Counted from the stretch's first letter, positions 1-8,128 are shown. The stretch: 64,000 bases of DNA from Streptomyces sp. B1I3 (GCF_030816615.1 NZ_JAUSYD010000001.1:1178001-1242000), one strand, 5' to 3'. Translations and numbers: made by a program. The notes: a model not told the origin generated them from the sequence alone.

Positions 1-674
1 ACGTTCACCGAGGTCTCGAAGCCGACGAACGAGTAGTACGCCAGTACGGAACCGCTGAGGACAGCCGTCGCTGCGCCCTTCTCCGCCGTGCCGAGCTGGG
101 TGAGTCGGCCCGGGTCCCCGTCGCCGCGCAGCAGCAGCCATGCGCCCAGTACGACGATGACGGCCAGGCCGCCGACCTCGATGAGGGTGGCGACCACGTT
201 GGCGCGCGTCGACTCCTTGATGCCCCTGGCATTGACCAGCGCCAGCAGCGCCAGGAACACCACGGCGACGAGCCCGACGGGCAGCGTGACGAAGGCCGAC
301 AGGTAGTCCCCGCCGAAACCGCGGGCGAGCGCGGCGACCGAGACCACGCCCGCCGCCAGCATGCAGAACCCGGCGACGAAGCCCATGAAGGGGCCGAACG
401 CCCGGGTGGCGTAGTGCGACGCTCCCCCGGCCCTCGGGTACTTCGTGGCCAGCTCGGCGTACGAAGCGGCGGTGAGCAGGGCCAGCAGGAGGGCCACCAG
501 GAGCGGTACCCACACGGCCCCGCCCGAGTCGGCGGCGACCTGGCCCACCAGGACGTACACGCCGGCGCCCAGGACGTCGCCCAAAATGAAGAAGTAGAGC
601 AGCGGGGTCGTGAGGGCCGGTTTGAGCGCCGGGCCGGACGCAACCGTCGCCGTCTTGTCCTTGGCTGTCGACAT
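1..674 (-). CDS. APC-family amino acid permease (3' part cut by window edge)
   Basis: The reading frame is open from an ATG at 674 to the window edge, so only about the first 224 residues are present. The protein opens MSTAKDKTATVASGPALKP and then shows helix 1 with ILGDVLGAGVYVLVGQ, the glycine-rich first-helix pattern of amino acid-polyamine-organocation permeases. Several hydrophobic helices follow (for example LLVALLLALLTAASYAELAT), with a family-typical YPRAGG segment after helix 2. The expected role is proton-coupled amino-acid uptake at the plasma membrane; the substrate cannot be told. It lies downstream of the gas-vesicle terminator and is read in the same direction, so it probably has its own promoter in 675-759. 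Family assignment is firm. Confidence 0.88.
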   Translation of the reverse strand, partial: MSTAKDKTATVASGPALKPALTTPLLYFFILGDVLGAGVYVLVGQVAADSGGAVWVPLLVALLLALLTAASYAELATKYPRAGGASHYATRAFGPFMGFVAGFCMLAAGVVSVAALARGFGGDYLSAFVTLPVGLVAVVFLALLALVNARGIKESTRANVVATLIEVGGLAVIVVLGAWLLLRGDGDPGRLTQLGTAEKGAATAVLSGSVLAYYSFVGFETSVN

Positions 675-759
675 GTCGCCTCCGGTCCCCCGTTTCGCGG
701 GAATCATGCTTGTGTGTTTCACGCCGGCTCGCGTTCGCACGCCGGTCTCGCTCGCGCCG

Positions 760-795
760 GACGGAGGGCCGGCAGTCGCCTGCCGGCCCTCCGTC
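760..795 (-). terminator. Hairpin terminator after the gas-vesicle operon
   Basis: A perfect 16-bp stem (760-775 pairs with 780-795) closes on the 4-base loop TCGC. It lies 25 bases beyond the stop of the gene at 821-1273, and is well placed to end the minus-strand gas-vesicle transcript before the permease. There is no T-run, which is usual for Streptomyces terminators. Confidence 0.75.
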
Positions 796-820
796 GATGT
801 CGCGCTGTCTCGTGGCGGGG

Positions 821-1273
821 TCAGATCCGTCCGCCGGTGAGCCGGGTGATCGGCCCGCCGTGGACCTTGGCGGTCTGGCGTCCGAGGGCGAAGGCGCCCC
901 CGACCAGGCCGACGGCACCGGCAGCGGCACCCGCCGCTATCGCCTTGCGGTGCTTGACCACGGTCCACGCGGTGGTGGCGGTCGAGGCCACCTTGCCCAC
1001 CGTGGACCTGACGGTCTGCTGGCTCGTGTCCCATCCGGCAGCGGCGGCGCGCTTCGTCGCCTCACCCGCCGAGCGGACACCGGACTGCGCGGACTTTCCG
1101 GCTTCCTCAGCGGACGAGGTGGCCTTCGAAGCTGCGACCGCCGAGTTCGTCTTGGCGCGGTTCCCGGCGGAAGCGGTGGTGCTGCGCCCCTTGGAAGCGG
1201 CGGCCTTGGCATTCGCCCCGGTCTTCGCCGTCGCACCGTTCACGTTCTTCGTCTCTTCTCTCTCTGCAGTCAT
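821..1273 (-). CDS. Ala/Lys/Thr-rich small protein with C-terminal membrane segment, gas-vesicle associated
   Basis: This is a 150-residue protein of low complexity. Residues 1-75 are rich in Ala, Ser, Thr and Lys, with repeated KA/AS motifs reminiscent of histone-like or LEA-type disordered tails. A hydrophobic helix near residues 110-130 (AIAAGAAAGAVGLVGGAFALG) could span or touch a membrane. The start is the ATG at 1273, preceded by a GAGAGA-type ribosome site. It is the last gene before the terminator, reads with the gvp genes, and follows gvpK after about 130 bp. I do not recognise a named family. A role as an accessory of the gas-vesicle operon is inferred only from position. Confidence 0.6.
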   Translation of the reverse strand: MTAEREETKNVNGATAKTGANAKAAASKGRSTTASAGNRAKTNSAVAASKATSSAEEAGKSAQSGVRSAGEATKRAAAAGWDTSQQTVRSTVGKVASTATTAWTVVKHRKAIAAGAAAGAVGLVGGAFALGRQTAKVHGGPITRLTGGRI

Positions 1274-1324
1274 GGTATGCGTGTTGCCGCTCGATCCCGC
1301 CTGAAACAGGGGCGGTTGTTCTTC

Positions 1325-1367
1325 GCGGTGCTTGTTCTGTGCGGTGCTTGTTCTGTGCGGCGCTGTT
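1325..1367. repeat. Short tandem repeat, 16-bp unit
   Basis: The unit GCGGTGCTTGTTCTGT occurs twice head to tail (1325-1340 and 1341-1356), followed by a degenerate third copy. It sits between gvpK and the next gene. No function is evident; it may be replication slippage. Confidence 0.7.
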
Positions 1368-1407
1368 CCGCCGTGGTCCTTCCACGCGGCTGCTCCAGGT
1401 GACTGCT

Positions 1408-1809
1408 CTAGGCAGCGTCCCGGGGCAGCAGAGATCCCAAGGGCCCCAGGTCGAGATTCAGGTCTTCCATGGTCAGGTCGTAACGCTCGCAGAGTTCCGT
1501 CATGCGGTCCTGGAGAATCATCAGCGTCATCCCGATGCGCTCTTCCTGGTCCTCGCGCAGATCACCTTGGTCGACCCTGTGCAGCGCGGTGCGTTCCATG
1601 AGTTGACGCAGCAATTCCACGATGGTCAGCACGAGCTTGATCAGGTCACGCTCGACGGTGTCCGGGTCGGTCTCCAGCCGCTGGGCGATGCCGCTGCCGG
1701 GTCTGTGCTCGTCAGGTCCCGCGGGGACGAGGTCGAAAGCCCGAGCTGCCGCCTGTGCGACGTCCTGCAGGTCCGCTCCTCGGGGGCCCGGTCCTTCCGC
1801 GTCCTTCAT
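1408..1809 (-). CDS. gvpK: Gas vesicle protein GvpK
   Basis: This 133-residue protein matches the GvpK family, which is essential for vesicle formation in characterised clusters. The diagnostic stretches are LIKLVLTIVELLRQLMERTA around residues 57-76 and MTLMILQDRMTELCERYDL near the C-terminus. The reading frame extends further upstream, but the ATG at 1809 is preceded by GAGGAG at good spacing and gives the normal family length, so I place the start there. It is the tenth gene of a gvpO-A-F-G-Y-Z-J-L-S-K series, the order I know from Streptomyces. Confidence 0.92.
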   Translation of the reverse strand: MKDAEGPGPRGADLQDVAQAAARAFDLVPAGPDEHRPGSGIAQRLETDPDTVERDLIKLVLTIVELLRQLMERTALHRVDQGDLREDQEERIGMTLMILQDRMTELCERYDLTMEDLNLDLGPLGSLLPRDAA

Positions 1810-1853
1810 GAAAGATCTCCTCGTTCGTTCGGTCGCCCGGGGAACGTGCTCCC

Positions 1854-2111
1854 TCACCAGGGTGCCGGTTCGTCCGATGTGATCGACCGGATGACGGCCC
1901 GCAGGTTGATGTGGACCAGGTCCACGTCGGCGACGGACAGCACCAGGTCGCCGGTGAGGACCGCGCCGCCGTTCAGCAGCCTGTCGAGCAGGTCGATGAG
2001 CGCGACCTGGCGGCCCGCCAGGGACTCGACCGAGTCGTCCGTGGCACCGGCCTGCCCGGCACCGGTCTCGCCGAGACCGGTGCCGGGCAGTCCCTCGTAC
2101 GGCCCGTTCAT
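1854..2111 (-). CDS. gvpS: Gas vesicle protein GvpS (GvpA/J-like minor structural protein)
   Basis: This 85-residue protein has the GvpA-fold core LLDRLLNGGAVLTGDLVLSV followed by VDLVHINLRAVIRSI, the beta-alpha pattern shared by GvpA, GvpJ, GvpM and GvpS. The N-terminal 35 residues are Gly-rich and probably disordered. The start is the ATG at 2111, which overlaps the gvpL stop as ATGA, a sign of translational coupling; a longer in-frame start at 2162 lies inside gvpL and is less likely. Related minor proteins are thought to act in nucleation or shell shape. The call rests on sequence pattern and gene order. Confidence 0.88.
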   Translation of the reverse strand: MNGPYEGLPGTGLGETGAGQAGATDDSVESLAGRQVALIDLLDRLLNGGAVLTGDLVLSVADVDLVHINLRAVIRSITSDEPAPW

Positions 2112-2935
2112 CGAGGTCCGCCCCCACTCGCCGGCGGTGTCGCGAACGAGTAGGGGGCCCACGGGCCGGTGACCTCGACCTCCACTCCCGGGACGCCGTC
2201 GGCCAGCCCCCTGAGCGCCTCACGGAACTCCGCCTCCTGCGACGCCCTCACCAGGTACGCCTCGTTGGCGATGTTCTCGCCCGCAGCCCGGGCCAGATCC
2301 CCTTGCTGGGGCCGGTGCGACATGTGCGCCCGGGCGATGTCCGCCACCCGGGCGGATATGCCGGCCGCCACCGCTCCGGCCGCCCGGTAGGCGTCCCGGT
2401 GGTTCTGGCGCTGCGCCCGGCGCTGCTGCAGGTACGCGCGTCCCGGGCTCGACGCCTGCCCGCTCTCCTGCCCGCCGCCCACCGCGGCCGCGGTGGCAGC
2501 GCTACGGGGGTCGGCGTAGACCTTGACTCCCAGCTCCACATGGCCTTCGAGACGGGCCAGGAGCGCGTCGAATTCCGGCTCCCGCCCTTCGAGCATCGCG
2601 CGCACCCGGGCGTCGTCGACGTACACCGTCGCCAGCCGCATCGGCAGGACGGTCGTGTGGGCCGAGGCGCTCTCGACGACGGCGTGGTGGGTGCGGGCCA
2701 TCACCTCGAGCAGCCCGAGATCCTCCATGCGGGAGGCGATACCCGCCGAGTCGTACGACGCGGACGGGACCGAGGACACCACCGCGAGGAGGCCGCCGCC
2801 CCGTACGGTCCGCAGCGTCCCGCCATCCAGGCCGGGGTGTCCGCTCAGGGCCGTATCGAGGGGGGTGCCGATGCGCCCGACGGCGTATACGTAGGAGAGC
2901 TCCTGCCCGGTCCCCGGGTCGAATTCCGCCGTCAC
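2108..2935 (-). CDS. gvpL: Gas vesicle protein GvpL (GvpL/GvpF family)
   Basis: This is a 275-residue protein with the GvpL/F signature: SYVYAVGRIGTPL at the N-terminus, then a segment with HHAVVESASAHTTVLPMRLATVY, equivalent to the LPMRFG stretch of the gvpF gene nearby, and a C-terminal VEVEVTGPWAPYSFA that is typical of the family end. GvpF/L proteins are accessory factors that bind GvpA and sit on the gas-facing side of growing vesicles. It starts at a GTG (2935) overlapping the gvpJ stop as GTGA, and its stop overlaps gvpS, so J-L-S are translationally coupled. Confidence 0.92.
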   Translation of the reverse strand: MTAEFDPGTGQELSYVYAVGRIGTPLDTALSGHPGLDGGTLRTVRGGGLLAVVSSVPSASYDSAGIASRMEDLGLLEVMARTHHAVVESASAHTTVLPMRLATVYVDDARVRAMLEGREPEFDALLARLEGHVELGVKVYADPRSAATAAAVGGGQESGQASSPGRAYLQQRRAQRQNHRDAYRAAGAVAAGISARVADIARAHMSHRPQQGDLARAAGENIANEAYLVRASQEAEFREALRGLADGVPGVEVEVTGPWAPYSFATPPASGGGPR

Positions 2936-3402
2936 TGCCGTTCCCCGCCTTCCGCGTTCTGTGCTCCTGCCGTGCCGGGCAGCGCTTCGGGCGCCTTCCC
3001 GCCGGCGGTGGCGGTCAGTCCGGCGGCAGCCCGCAACTCAGCGATCTCGGCCCGGAGCCGGGCATTTTCCTGGGCGAGTGTTCCCTGCGGTTCCTCGCCG
3101 CCGGACGGATCGTGGGCGCCGGTCACCTGCCGCTCGGGGCGCGCACGGGAGGAGAGCGAGGGATCGTGCTCCCACCAGTCGATACCCATTTCCTTGGCCT
3201 TGTCCACGGAAGCGACGAGCAACCGCAATTTGATGGTCAGCAGCTCGATGTCAAGAAGGTTGATCTTGATATCGCCCGCGATCACGATTCCCTTGTCGAG
3301 AACGCGCTCAAGGATGTCGGCGAGATTCGCGGAAGAGCCTTGCTGACCGTACGAGGAGACTCCCGAAGAGCCCCCCATCCGGCCGGCCAGTGAATCGGAC
3401 AC
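2932..3402 (-). CDS. gvpJ: Gas vesicle protein GvpJ with coiled-coil tail
   Basis: In this 156-residue protein, residues 25-70 hold the GvpA-type core (LADILERVLDKGIVIAGDIK and INLLDIELLTIKLRLLVASV). After the core come a KEMGIDWWEHDP motif, typical of GvpJ, and an added tail of about 70 residues with a short coiled coil (TLAQENARLRAEIAELRAAA). The GTG start at 3402 has GGACGGGG upstream. Archaeal GvpJ is a minor shell component; the long tail resembles other Streptomyces copies and may mediate contacts between vesicle proteins. Gene order supports J rather than M. Confidence 0.88.
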   Translation of the reverse strand: MSDSLAGRMGGSSGVSSYGQQGSSANLADILERVLDKGIVIAGDIKINLLDIELLTIKLRLLVASVDKAKEMGIDWWEHDPSLSSRARPERQVTGAHDPSGGEEPQGTLAQENARLRAEIAELRAAAGLTATAGGKAPEALPGTAGAQNAEGGERQ

Positions 3403-3442
3403 GTGGAATCAGCCCCGTCCGCTGTCGTATCGGCGCCGCATG

Positions 3443-4669
3443 TCAGCCACGCGCCGATGCGGTACGGCGCCGACTGCGCGGGGCCGGCTCCTCGTCGGCC
3501 TCTTCACCCTGGCCGGGCTCGTCGGCCTCTTCGTATTCGTCGTACTCCTCGGAGTCCTCGACCTCCTCGGGCTCGTCGCCCTCCTCGGCGTCCTCGGCCC
3601 CATCGGCGTCCTCGGCCCCATCGGCGTCGTCGCCCTCCTCGGCGTCGAGGGGTTCCTCGTCGTCGTCCTCGGCACGCGGCTCGTCGTCGTCGGGGTCTTC
3701 CTCGGCCTCGTCCTCGTCGGCGTAGGCCTCATCGGTGTCGGAGGGCTCGCCGTCCTCCTCGTCGGCGTACCCGGACTCCTCGGGCTCCTCCCCGTCCGCC
3801 CCGGTCTCCTCCTGGGCGCGGGCCTCCTCCTCCTCGACGGCCTCGTCGTGGCCCACCACGACCTCGCCGTCCCTGATCTCGCCGCGCCATCCGTCGGTCG
3901 CCTCACCGCGCATCATGATGAACTTGCGGTAGAGCTTGAGATCGAGGCGGGCCCGGCGGCCCTGCGCCCGCCAGATGTTGCCCGTCTTCTCGAACAGGCC
4001 CTTCGGGAAGTACTCCAGCACGAGCAGGACCCGCGTCAGGTTGTCGGTGATGGCGTGGAAGGTCACGACGCCCTTCACCGTGCCCTTCGCACCTTCCGTG
4101 GTCCAGGTGATCCGTTCATCGGGCACCTGCTCGGTGACGTTCGCCTTCCAGCTACGCGTGGACTTGGCGACCTTCACCTTCCAGTTGCTGGTGGTGTCGT
4201 CGGCCTTCTCGACGCTGACGACACCCTTGGCGAAGGTGCTGAACTCCTGGAACTGCGTCCACTGGTCGTACGCCTCGCGCACCGGCACACCGACGTCGAT
4301 GTCCTCGCTGACGGTGACGCTCTTCGACTTGCCGCCACCGCTCTTGCGCCCCTTGCCGAACAGCCCCTTGACCTTCTCCTTGACCGCGTCCTTCACGTGC
4401 GAGGCGCCGGCGGCCATGGCCGCCTGGGCGGGTGACTTGCCCTCACTGAGCTGTTGGCCTCCCTTGGCGATGCTCTTGGCGGCACCACCGAGGCCACCGC
4501 CCTTGCCGTCGGCCATCGAGCTGACGCCCTCACCGAGCCGGTGGCCGAGGCTGGTGACCGCGTGCTGGGCCCGGGCCGCGAGGTAACTCTGCAGTTCCTG
4601 CTTGAGCCGGTCGGTGGCCGGGTTGTTCGCGACGCCGTCCTTGACCTTGCTGAACGTCGAGTCAGCCAT
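3443..4669 (-). CDS. gvpZ: GvpZ-type SRPBCC protein with long acidic tail
   Basis: This is a 408-residue protein. Residues 1-110 form an amphipathic, Gly/Ala-rich region. Residues 110-255 form an SRPBCC (START-like, polyketide-cyclase-type) domain with TVSEDIDVGVPVREAYDQW and later RVLLVLEYFPKGLFEKTGN. Residues 270-390 are extremely acidic, almost a run of Asp/Glu, and the protein ends in a short basic tail. The start at 4669 overlaps gvpY by 8 bp and matches the family N-terminus (MADSTFSKVKDGV). Its place between gvpY and gvpJ is the Streptomyces arrangement. Function is unproven; binding of a hydrophobic ligand or a chaperone role is inference. Confidence 0.85.
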   Translation of the reverse strand: MADSTFSKVKDGVANNPATDRLKQELQSYLAARAQHAVTSLGHRLGEGVSSMADGKGGGLGGAAKSIAKGGQQLSEGKSPAQAAMAAGASHVKDAVKEKVKGLFGKGRKSGGGKSKSVTVSEDIDVGVPVREAYDQWTQFQEFSTFAKGVVSVEKADDTTSNWKVKVAKSTRSWKANVTEQVPDERITWTTEGAKGTVKGVVTFHAITDNLTRVLLVLEYFPKGLFEKTGNIWRAQGRRARLDLKLYRKFIMMRGEATDGWRGEIRDGEVVVGHDEAVEEEEARAQEETGADGEEPEESGYADEEDGEPSDTDEAYADEDEAEEDPDDDEPRAEDDDEEPLDAEEGDDADGAEDADGAEDAEEGDEPEEVEDSEEYDEYEEADEPGQGEEADEEPAPRSRRRTASARG

Positions 4670-5267
4670 TGCTGCCACCCCGCTCCTTGCGGGTGGCCGA
4701 CGTCGTCTTGCGTGCGCCGGAGGAGGCCGTGCGTGTCGCGGAGGACGTCTTCTTGCGTGTGCCACCCGAAGCCGAACGACCCGCTCCGGAGGCGGACCGG
4801 CCTGCGGACTTCGCGGGCGCCTTGGCCGTGGACTTCGACGAGGACTTCGCCGCCGTCCTGCGGCGCGGGGCCGGCTTCTCCTCGGCGGGCTCCTCCTGGT
4901 CGTCGTCCCGCGCGTCCCGGTCGTCGTACTCCTCGTCGTCCTGTTCCTCGTCCCGGCCGTCGGCGCCGTCCGGGTCCCCGAGCGCGAGGGTGCGACGGTG
5001 GAGGGAGTCGGCGAGGCCGCCGGCCCGCTGGGTCAGGGCGTTGGTGGCGGCCGTCTTCGTGGCGCCCAGCACTTCCTTGCGCACCTGCTCGTTGAGTGTC
5101 CCGAGAACCGGCGAGTCGGCCAGCATCCTGCCGAGCTGCTTGGGGTCCAGATTCAGCTTCTTCCCGGCCAGGAACATTCCGAAGCCGATCGCCATCTTGG
5201 CCTTTTTCGTGCGGCCCAGAAAATATCCACCCACGAGGGCCGCAGCTATCTTCGCATTGCCTGTCAT
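4662..5267 (-). CDS. gvpY: GvpY-type gas vesicle accessory protein with basic tail
   Basis: In this 201-residue protein, residues 1-35 are hydrophobic (IAAALVGGYFLGRTKKAKMA, then GFGMFLAGKKL) and could insert into a membrane or vesicle shell. Residues 36-85 are a helical core (LDPKQLGRMLADSPVLGTL). An acidic linker spans about 95-125, and the final 75 residues are Lys/Arg/Ser/Thr/Ala-rich with repeated SATR and SAGRSASG units. The strongly basic tail is opposite in charge to the acidic tail of the adjacent GvpZ, which suggests the two pair; that is inference. The ATG at 5267 is the natural start. Confidence 0.85.
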   Translation of the reverse strand: MTGNAKIAAALVGGYFLGRTKKAKMAIGFGMFLAGKKLNLDPKQLGRMLADSPVLGTLNEQVRKEVLGATKTAATNALTQRAGGLADSLHRRTLALGDPDGADGRDEEQDDEEYDDRDARDDDQEEPAEEKPAPRRRTAAKSSSKSTAKAPAKSAGRSASGAGRSASGGTRKKTSSATRTASSGARKTTSATRKERGGSNG

Positions 5268-5292
5268 CTCTCGAACACCTCAATCTCCCGTC

Positions 5293-5550
5293 TCAGGAGT
5301 TGTTCTTCAGACGCTCCTGGTATGCCTCGCATATTTCGAGGCGGTCCAACAAGTCGTCCTCGCGCCGGTCGAATTCGTCCTCGTCAATGGCACCGCTCAG
5401 CAGTTCCTGCTCGAGTTCCGCCAGTTGCCCGCGCACGAGCTCGGGGTCGTAGTAGTCGCGCTCGGCCGCGAGCACGACCTGGTCGAGCACCCAGGCCGTG
5501 CCCCGCACGGGAGCGAGAGGCAGTGTGAGAATCTGCGAGATGAGACCCAT
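5293..5550 (-). CDS. gvpG: Gas vesicle protein GvpG
   Basis: This 85-residue protein has the GvpG pattern: N-terminal MGLISQILTLPLAPVRGTAW, then VLDQVVLAAERDYYDPELVR and a charged helix (LAELEQELLSGAIDEDEFDR). GvpG is a small accessory protein needed for vesicle assembly. The start is the ATG at 5550 with an upstream GGGGAGGAG-like site. It lies between gvpF and gvpY in the expected order. Family assignment is clear. Confidence 0.93.
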   Translation of the reverse strand: MGLISQILTLPLAPVRGTAWVLDQVVLAAERDYYDPELVRGQLAELEQELLSGAIDEDEFDRREDDLLDRLEICEAYQERLKNNS

Positions 5551-5586
5551 GACAAGGGCTCCTCCCCTTCACGAGGGGCCCGCCGC

Positions 5587-6300
5587 TCAGACGAAGCTGT
5601 AGGGCGGCAGCGGACCGTTCAGCCGGAACTGGAATTCGTCGCCCCGGCGCTCGGCCTCGTCGTGCACCGCCTGCGAGAAGGCGGCCGCTTCCTCCCGCTT
5701 GACGAGGTAGGACACGTTCAGGAAGTGCTTGGCGGTCGGCTCGGCCTCGGCGGTGCGCTCCGCCGCGGGGACGAGGGCGGAGGCGATCTCGCGCCCCACC
5801 GCCTCCTGGCGGGACTGCACTTCCTTCGCGACGAGTTCGCCGAGGGCCATCATCTTGTCCTGAGCACCCGGATTGCGGCGTGTGTACTCGGTGAGCTCCC
5901 GCGCCTCCTCCGAGTCGTGGAGGATCTCCCTCAGCTGCCCTTCCTCGTCACGGGCCACCTTCAGGTTGTACTCCAGACGCCCGTCGAGTTCGGCGAGACG
6001 AGCCGTGTAGCGTTCCTTCTCCCGTTCGAGAGCGTCCAGGACCTGGCCGTCGTCCGGCCCCACGAGCCCGAACCGCATGGGCAGCGCGGCACCTTCTGCC
6101 ATCAGCCGCTCCAGCACGCTCTGGTGGGCGACGAGATCGCGGCGCTTGGCGCGCAGGCCGGGTGGCGTGTCGCTGACAACGGCTCCCAGATCCCGCGTCT
6201 TCACGGTCCGCAGCTCCGACGGCGGGTCTCCGACACCGGAGAGGCCTTCCAGCCGCAGCGGATGGTCGGCCGCGGTGATGGCGTAGATATACGTGGCCAT
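5587..6300 (-). CDS. gvpF: Gas vesicle protein GvpF (GvpL/GvpF family)
   Basis: This 237-residue protein begins MATYIYAITAADHPLRLEGL and carries LGAVVSDTPPGLRAKRRDLV, then AALPMRFGLVGPDDGQVLDAL and the ending RLNGPLPPYSFV, the standard GvpF/GvpL layout (N-domain, helical middle at about 100-150, C-domain). GvpF contacts GvpA during assembly. Only 3 bp separate it from gvpA, so the two are surely co-transcribed. This cluster has both F and L paralogues; this one sits next to gvpA, as F does in other clusters. Confidence 0.93.
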   Translation of the reverse strand: MATYIYAITAADHPLRLEGLSGVGDPPSELRTVKTRDLGAVVSDTPPGLRAKRRDLVAHQSVLERLMAEGAALPMRFGLVGPDDGQVLDALEREKERYTARLAELDGRLEYNLKVARDEEGQLREILHDSEEARELTEYTRRNPGAQDKMMALGELVAKEVQSRQEAVGREIASALVPAAERTAEAEPTAKHFLNVSYLVKREEAAAFSQAVHDEAERRGDEFQFRLNGPLPPYSFV

Positions 6301-6303
6301 GAA

Positions 6304-6759
6304 CTATTCCTCCCGTCGCTGACCGGTACGGCGGCTGCTGCCGGAAGCAGCGGTCTTGCGTGCCGGCCTCTTCGCCGTTTCCTTTTCCTTCTCGTCCGAG
6401 TCGTCGCGCCCGCTCTGGAAGGACTCGGTGAAGGCTTCCACCGCGCCCGTCAGGGCGCCTTTCGACTTCCCTTTGGCACCGCTCTCCACCGTGTCCCCGA
6501 CGATGTCCGTCAGCTGGGCCGGGGCCTTACGGCCCGACTCCAGGTCCAGCCGGTTGCATGCCTCGGCGAACCGCAAGTACGTATCCACACTCGCGACCAC
6601 CACACGGACGTCGATCTTGAGGATCTCGATTCCTACGAGCGAAACACGAACGAAGGCATCGATGACGAGCCCCCTGTCGAGAATGAGCTCCAGGACGTCG
6701 TAGAGATTTCCGGATCCGCCTCCACTGTTGGAGGCGTTGCTCTGCTGTACGAGACTCAT
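6304..6759 (-). CDS. gvpA: GvpA, main gas-vesicle shell protein with C-terminal extension
   Basis: This is a 151-residue protein. The conserved GvpA core occupies about residues 18-70: [20 protein letters not shown], then [20 protein letters not shown] and [10 protein letters not shown]. Canonical cyanobacterial GvpA is about 70 residues; here a charged, probably disordered extension of about 75 residues rich in Lys/Arg/Glu follows, as in other Streptomyces copies. I use the ATG at 6759 because GGAAGGAA precedes it; an in-frame ATG six codons upstream lacks such a site. This is the monomer that would form the ribbed gas-filled shell. Confidence 0.92.
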   Translation of the reverse strand: MSLVQQSNASNSGGGSGNLYDVLELILDRGLVIDAFVRVSLVGIEILKIDVRVVVASVDTYLRFAEACNRLDLESGRKAPAQLTDIVGDTVESGAKGKSKGALTGAVEAFTESFQSGRDDSDEKEKETAKRPARKTAASGSSRRTGQRREE

Positions 6760-6817
6760 GGTCGGTCTTCCTTCCAATGAGTGATGTCACGTGCGCCGTT
6801 CTTCTCCGGGGACCGAT

Positions 6818-7123
6818 TCAGCGATCGACCTGTCCTCGTGAATACCGGCGAACCCTTTCGTAGCCCATGAGTTGGCCCTGACCGTCGAGAGTGACGCGAT
6901 AGGAGGCCATGACGCTGGTGGTGTCAGGGATCTTCTCGATCTCGACAACCTCCACATCAGCCGTCCAGCCGTCCTCCGTCGCCTTCATCGCGGAGACGGA
7001 AGCGGGCTCGCACTGAAGCAACTCGGCGAGCTGGCCGGCTGCATTGCGTATCGCCGTGGAAAGGCCGACGCGCTCCGGGCCGCTGCTACCGCTTTTGTCG
7101 TTGGTACTTTCAGTCGTCGCCAT
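6818..7123 (-). CDS. gvpO: Gas vesicle protein GvpO
   Basis: This 101-residue protein has the GvpO core AIRNAAGQLAELLQCEPASV followed by GWTADVEVVEIEKIPDTTSV, then MASYRVTLDGQGQLMGYERV and the ending RRYSRGQVDR. GvpO is a required accessory protein. It is the first gene of the minus-strand operon, so the gvp promoter should lie just upstream in 7124-7402. Confidence 0.93.
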   Translation of the reverse strand: MATTESTNDKSGSSGPERVGLSTAIRNAAGQLAELLQCEPASVSAMKATEDGWTADVEVVEIEKIPDTTSVMASYRVTLDGQGQLMGYERVRRYSRGQVDR

Positions 7124-7402
7124 GCGTCCGCCTGCCGTGTCTTCGGGACTGCCGTCGGAGTTCTCCGGTCAGCCATTTGTTCGGGGCTGAACTGCGCGTG
7201 CCCGTCGAGCCCGAACGTATGCATCCCGGAAACGCGCGTCACGGTCGGCGCAGGCGGGAACGGCCTGACAGCCCGACGGCACCGCTACGCCCGACACACC
7301 CGCAACATCCGCTGCATCGGACGGCCGGTCGCGTCGGACGGTCCGTTCACATCACATGGTTACGGTTATTCAGGATGTTCAGGTCATATCGGACGGCTGC
7401 GG
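7124..7402. other. Intergenic region with the expected gvp promoter
   Basis: There is no gene in this stretch. It separates gvpO (leading away on the minus strand) from the end of the crcB operon. I looked for sigma-B-type or HrdB-type -35/-10 pairs upstream of gvpO and found no convincing match. A partly palindromic AT-richer stretch around 7355-7385 (GGTTACGGTTATT) stands out from the GC-rich background and could be part of a control region. Confidence 0.4.
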
Positions 7403-7781
7403 TCAGGTGAACAGGGCCTCCGCGAGGGCGATGCCCGCGAAGGCGGCACCGAGGCCGGCCACGATCGAGGCGGTCACATTGGCCACGGCGAAGTACCTGG
7501 GCTCCGCTCTCGGCCAGGCGCAACGTCTCGTACGAGAACGTCGAGTACGTCGTCAGCGCCCCGCACAGCCCGACACCCAGCAGGAGTTGCAGGGAGTGCC
7601 CGGCTGCCCCGGCCGCCACGGCGCCGGTCAGCAGGCCGAGGCTCAGGGAGCCGACGACGTTGACGGTGAAGGTGCCCCAGGGGAAGACCGTGTCGTGCCG
7701 GGTCTGCACGGCCCGGTCGGTCAGATAGCGCAGCACGGCGCCCACCGCACCACCCGCGACCACCAGGAGGAGGTCACTCAC
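7403..7781 (-). pseudogene. crcB: CrcB/Fluc fluoride channel subunit, single-base frameshift
   Basis: The frame starts at GTG 7781 and reads LLLVVAGGAVGAVLRYLTDR, then FPWGTFTVNVVGSLSLGLLT and LCGALTTYSTFSYETLRLAE, all CrcB hallmarks. It then loses the frame at the GGG run 7499-7501. Removing one base gives a continuation AGLGAAFAGIALAEALFT and a stop at 7403, for a 125-residue protein of exactly normal CrcB length with the usual fourth helix. As given, the frame runs on into nonsense. Fluc channels work as dual-topology dimers exporting fluoride. This copy is the third gene of a crcB-DUF190-crcB operon (GTGA overlap with the DUF190 gene). Either a sequencing indel or a recent break. Confidence 0.85.
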
Positions 7782-8128
7782 GGCGCCGTCCCACCGGAGC
7801 CGGTGAAGCGGACGGCCCGCACGGGCTCCAACGTCACCGGACCCTTGATCCCCAGGTCCTCCAGCTCCGGGACAAAGGCGTGGATGCGCTCCTCGGTGTC
7901 CACGACGACGACCATGACCGGCAGGTCGTCGGCCAGGGACACCAGCCGGGTGGTGTGTACGGTGCGGCTCGAGCCGAAGCCCTCCACGCCGCGGAGGACG
8001 GAGGCACCGCTCAGCCCGGCGGCGTGAGCGCGGTGCACGATCTCGCTGTACAGCGGCCGGTGGTGCCAGCGGTCGGTGTCGGCCACCAGCGCGGTCAGCC
8101 GCAGCGCGGGGACGGTGGTCCAGCTCAT
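7778..8128 (-). CDS. DUF190 family protein
   Basis: This 116-residue protein has the DUF190 pattern: [20 protein letters not shown], then GVEGFGSS and [20 protein letters not shown], a PII-like ferredoxin fold. DUF190 proteins are often encoded beside crcB genes and are suspected regulators or ligand sensors of fluoride export. Its ATG overlaps the upstream crcB stop as ATGA, and its TGA overlaps the next crcB start, so all three are translated in a coupled series. No biochemical function is established for the family. Confidence 0.88.
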   Translation of the reverse strand: MSWTTVPALRLTALVADTDRWHHRPLYSEIVHRAHAAGLSGASVLRGVEGFGSSRTVHTTRLVSLADDLPVMVVVVDTEERIHAFVPELEDLGIKGPVTLEPVRAVRFTGSGGTAP

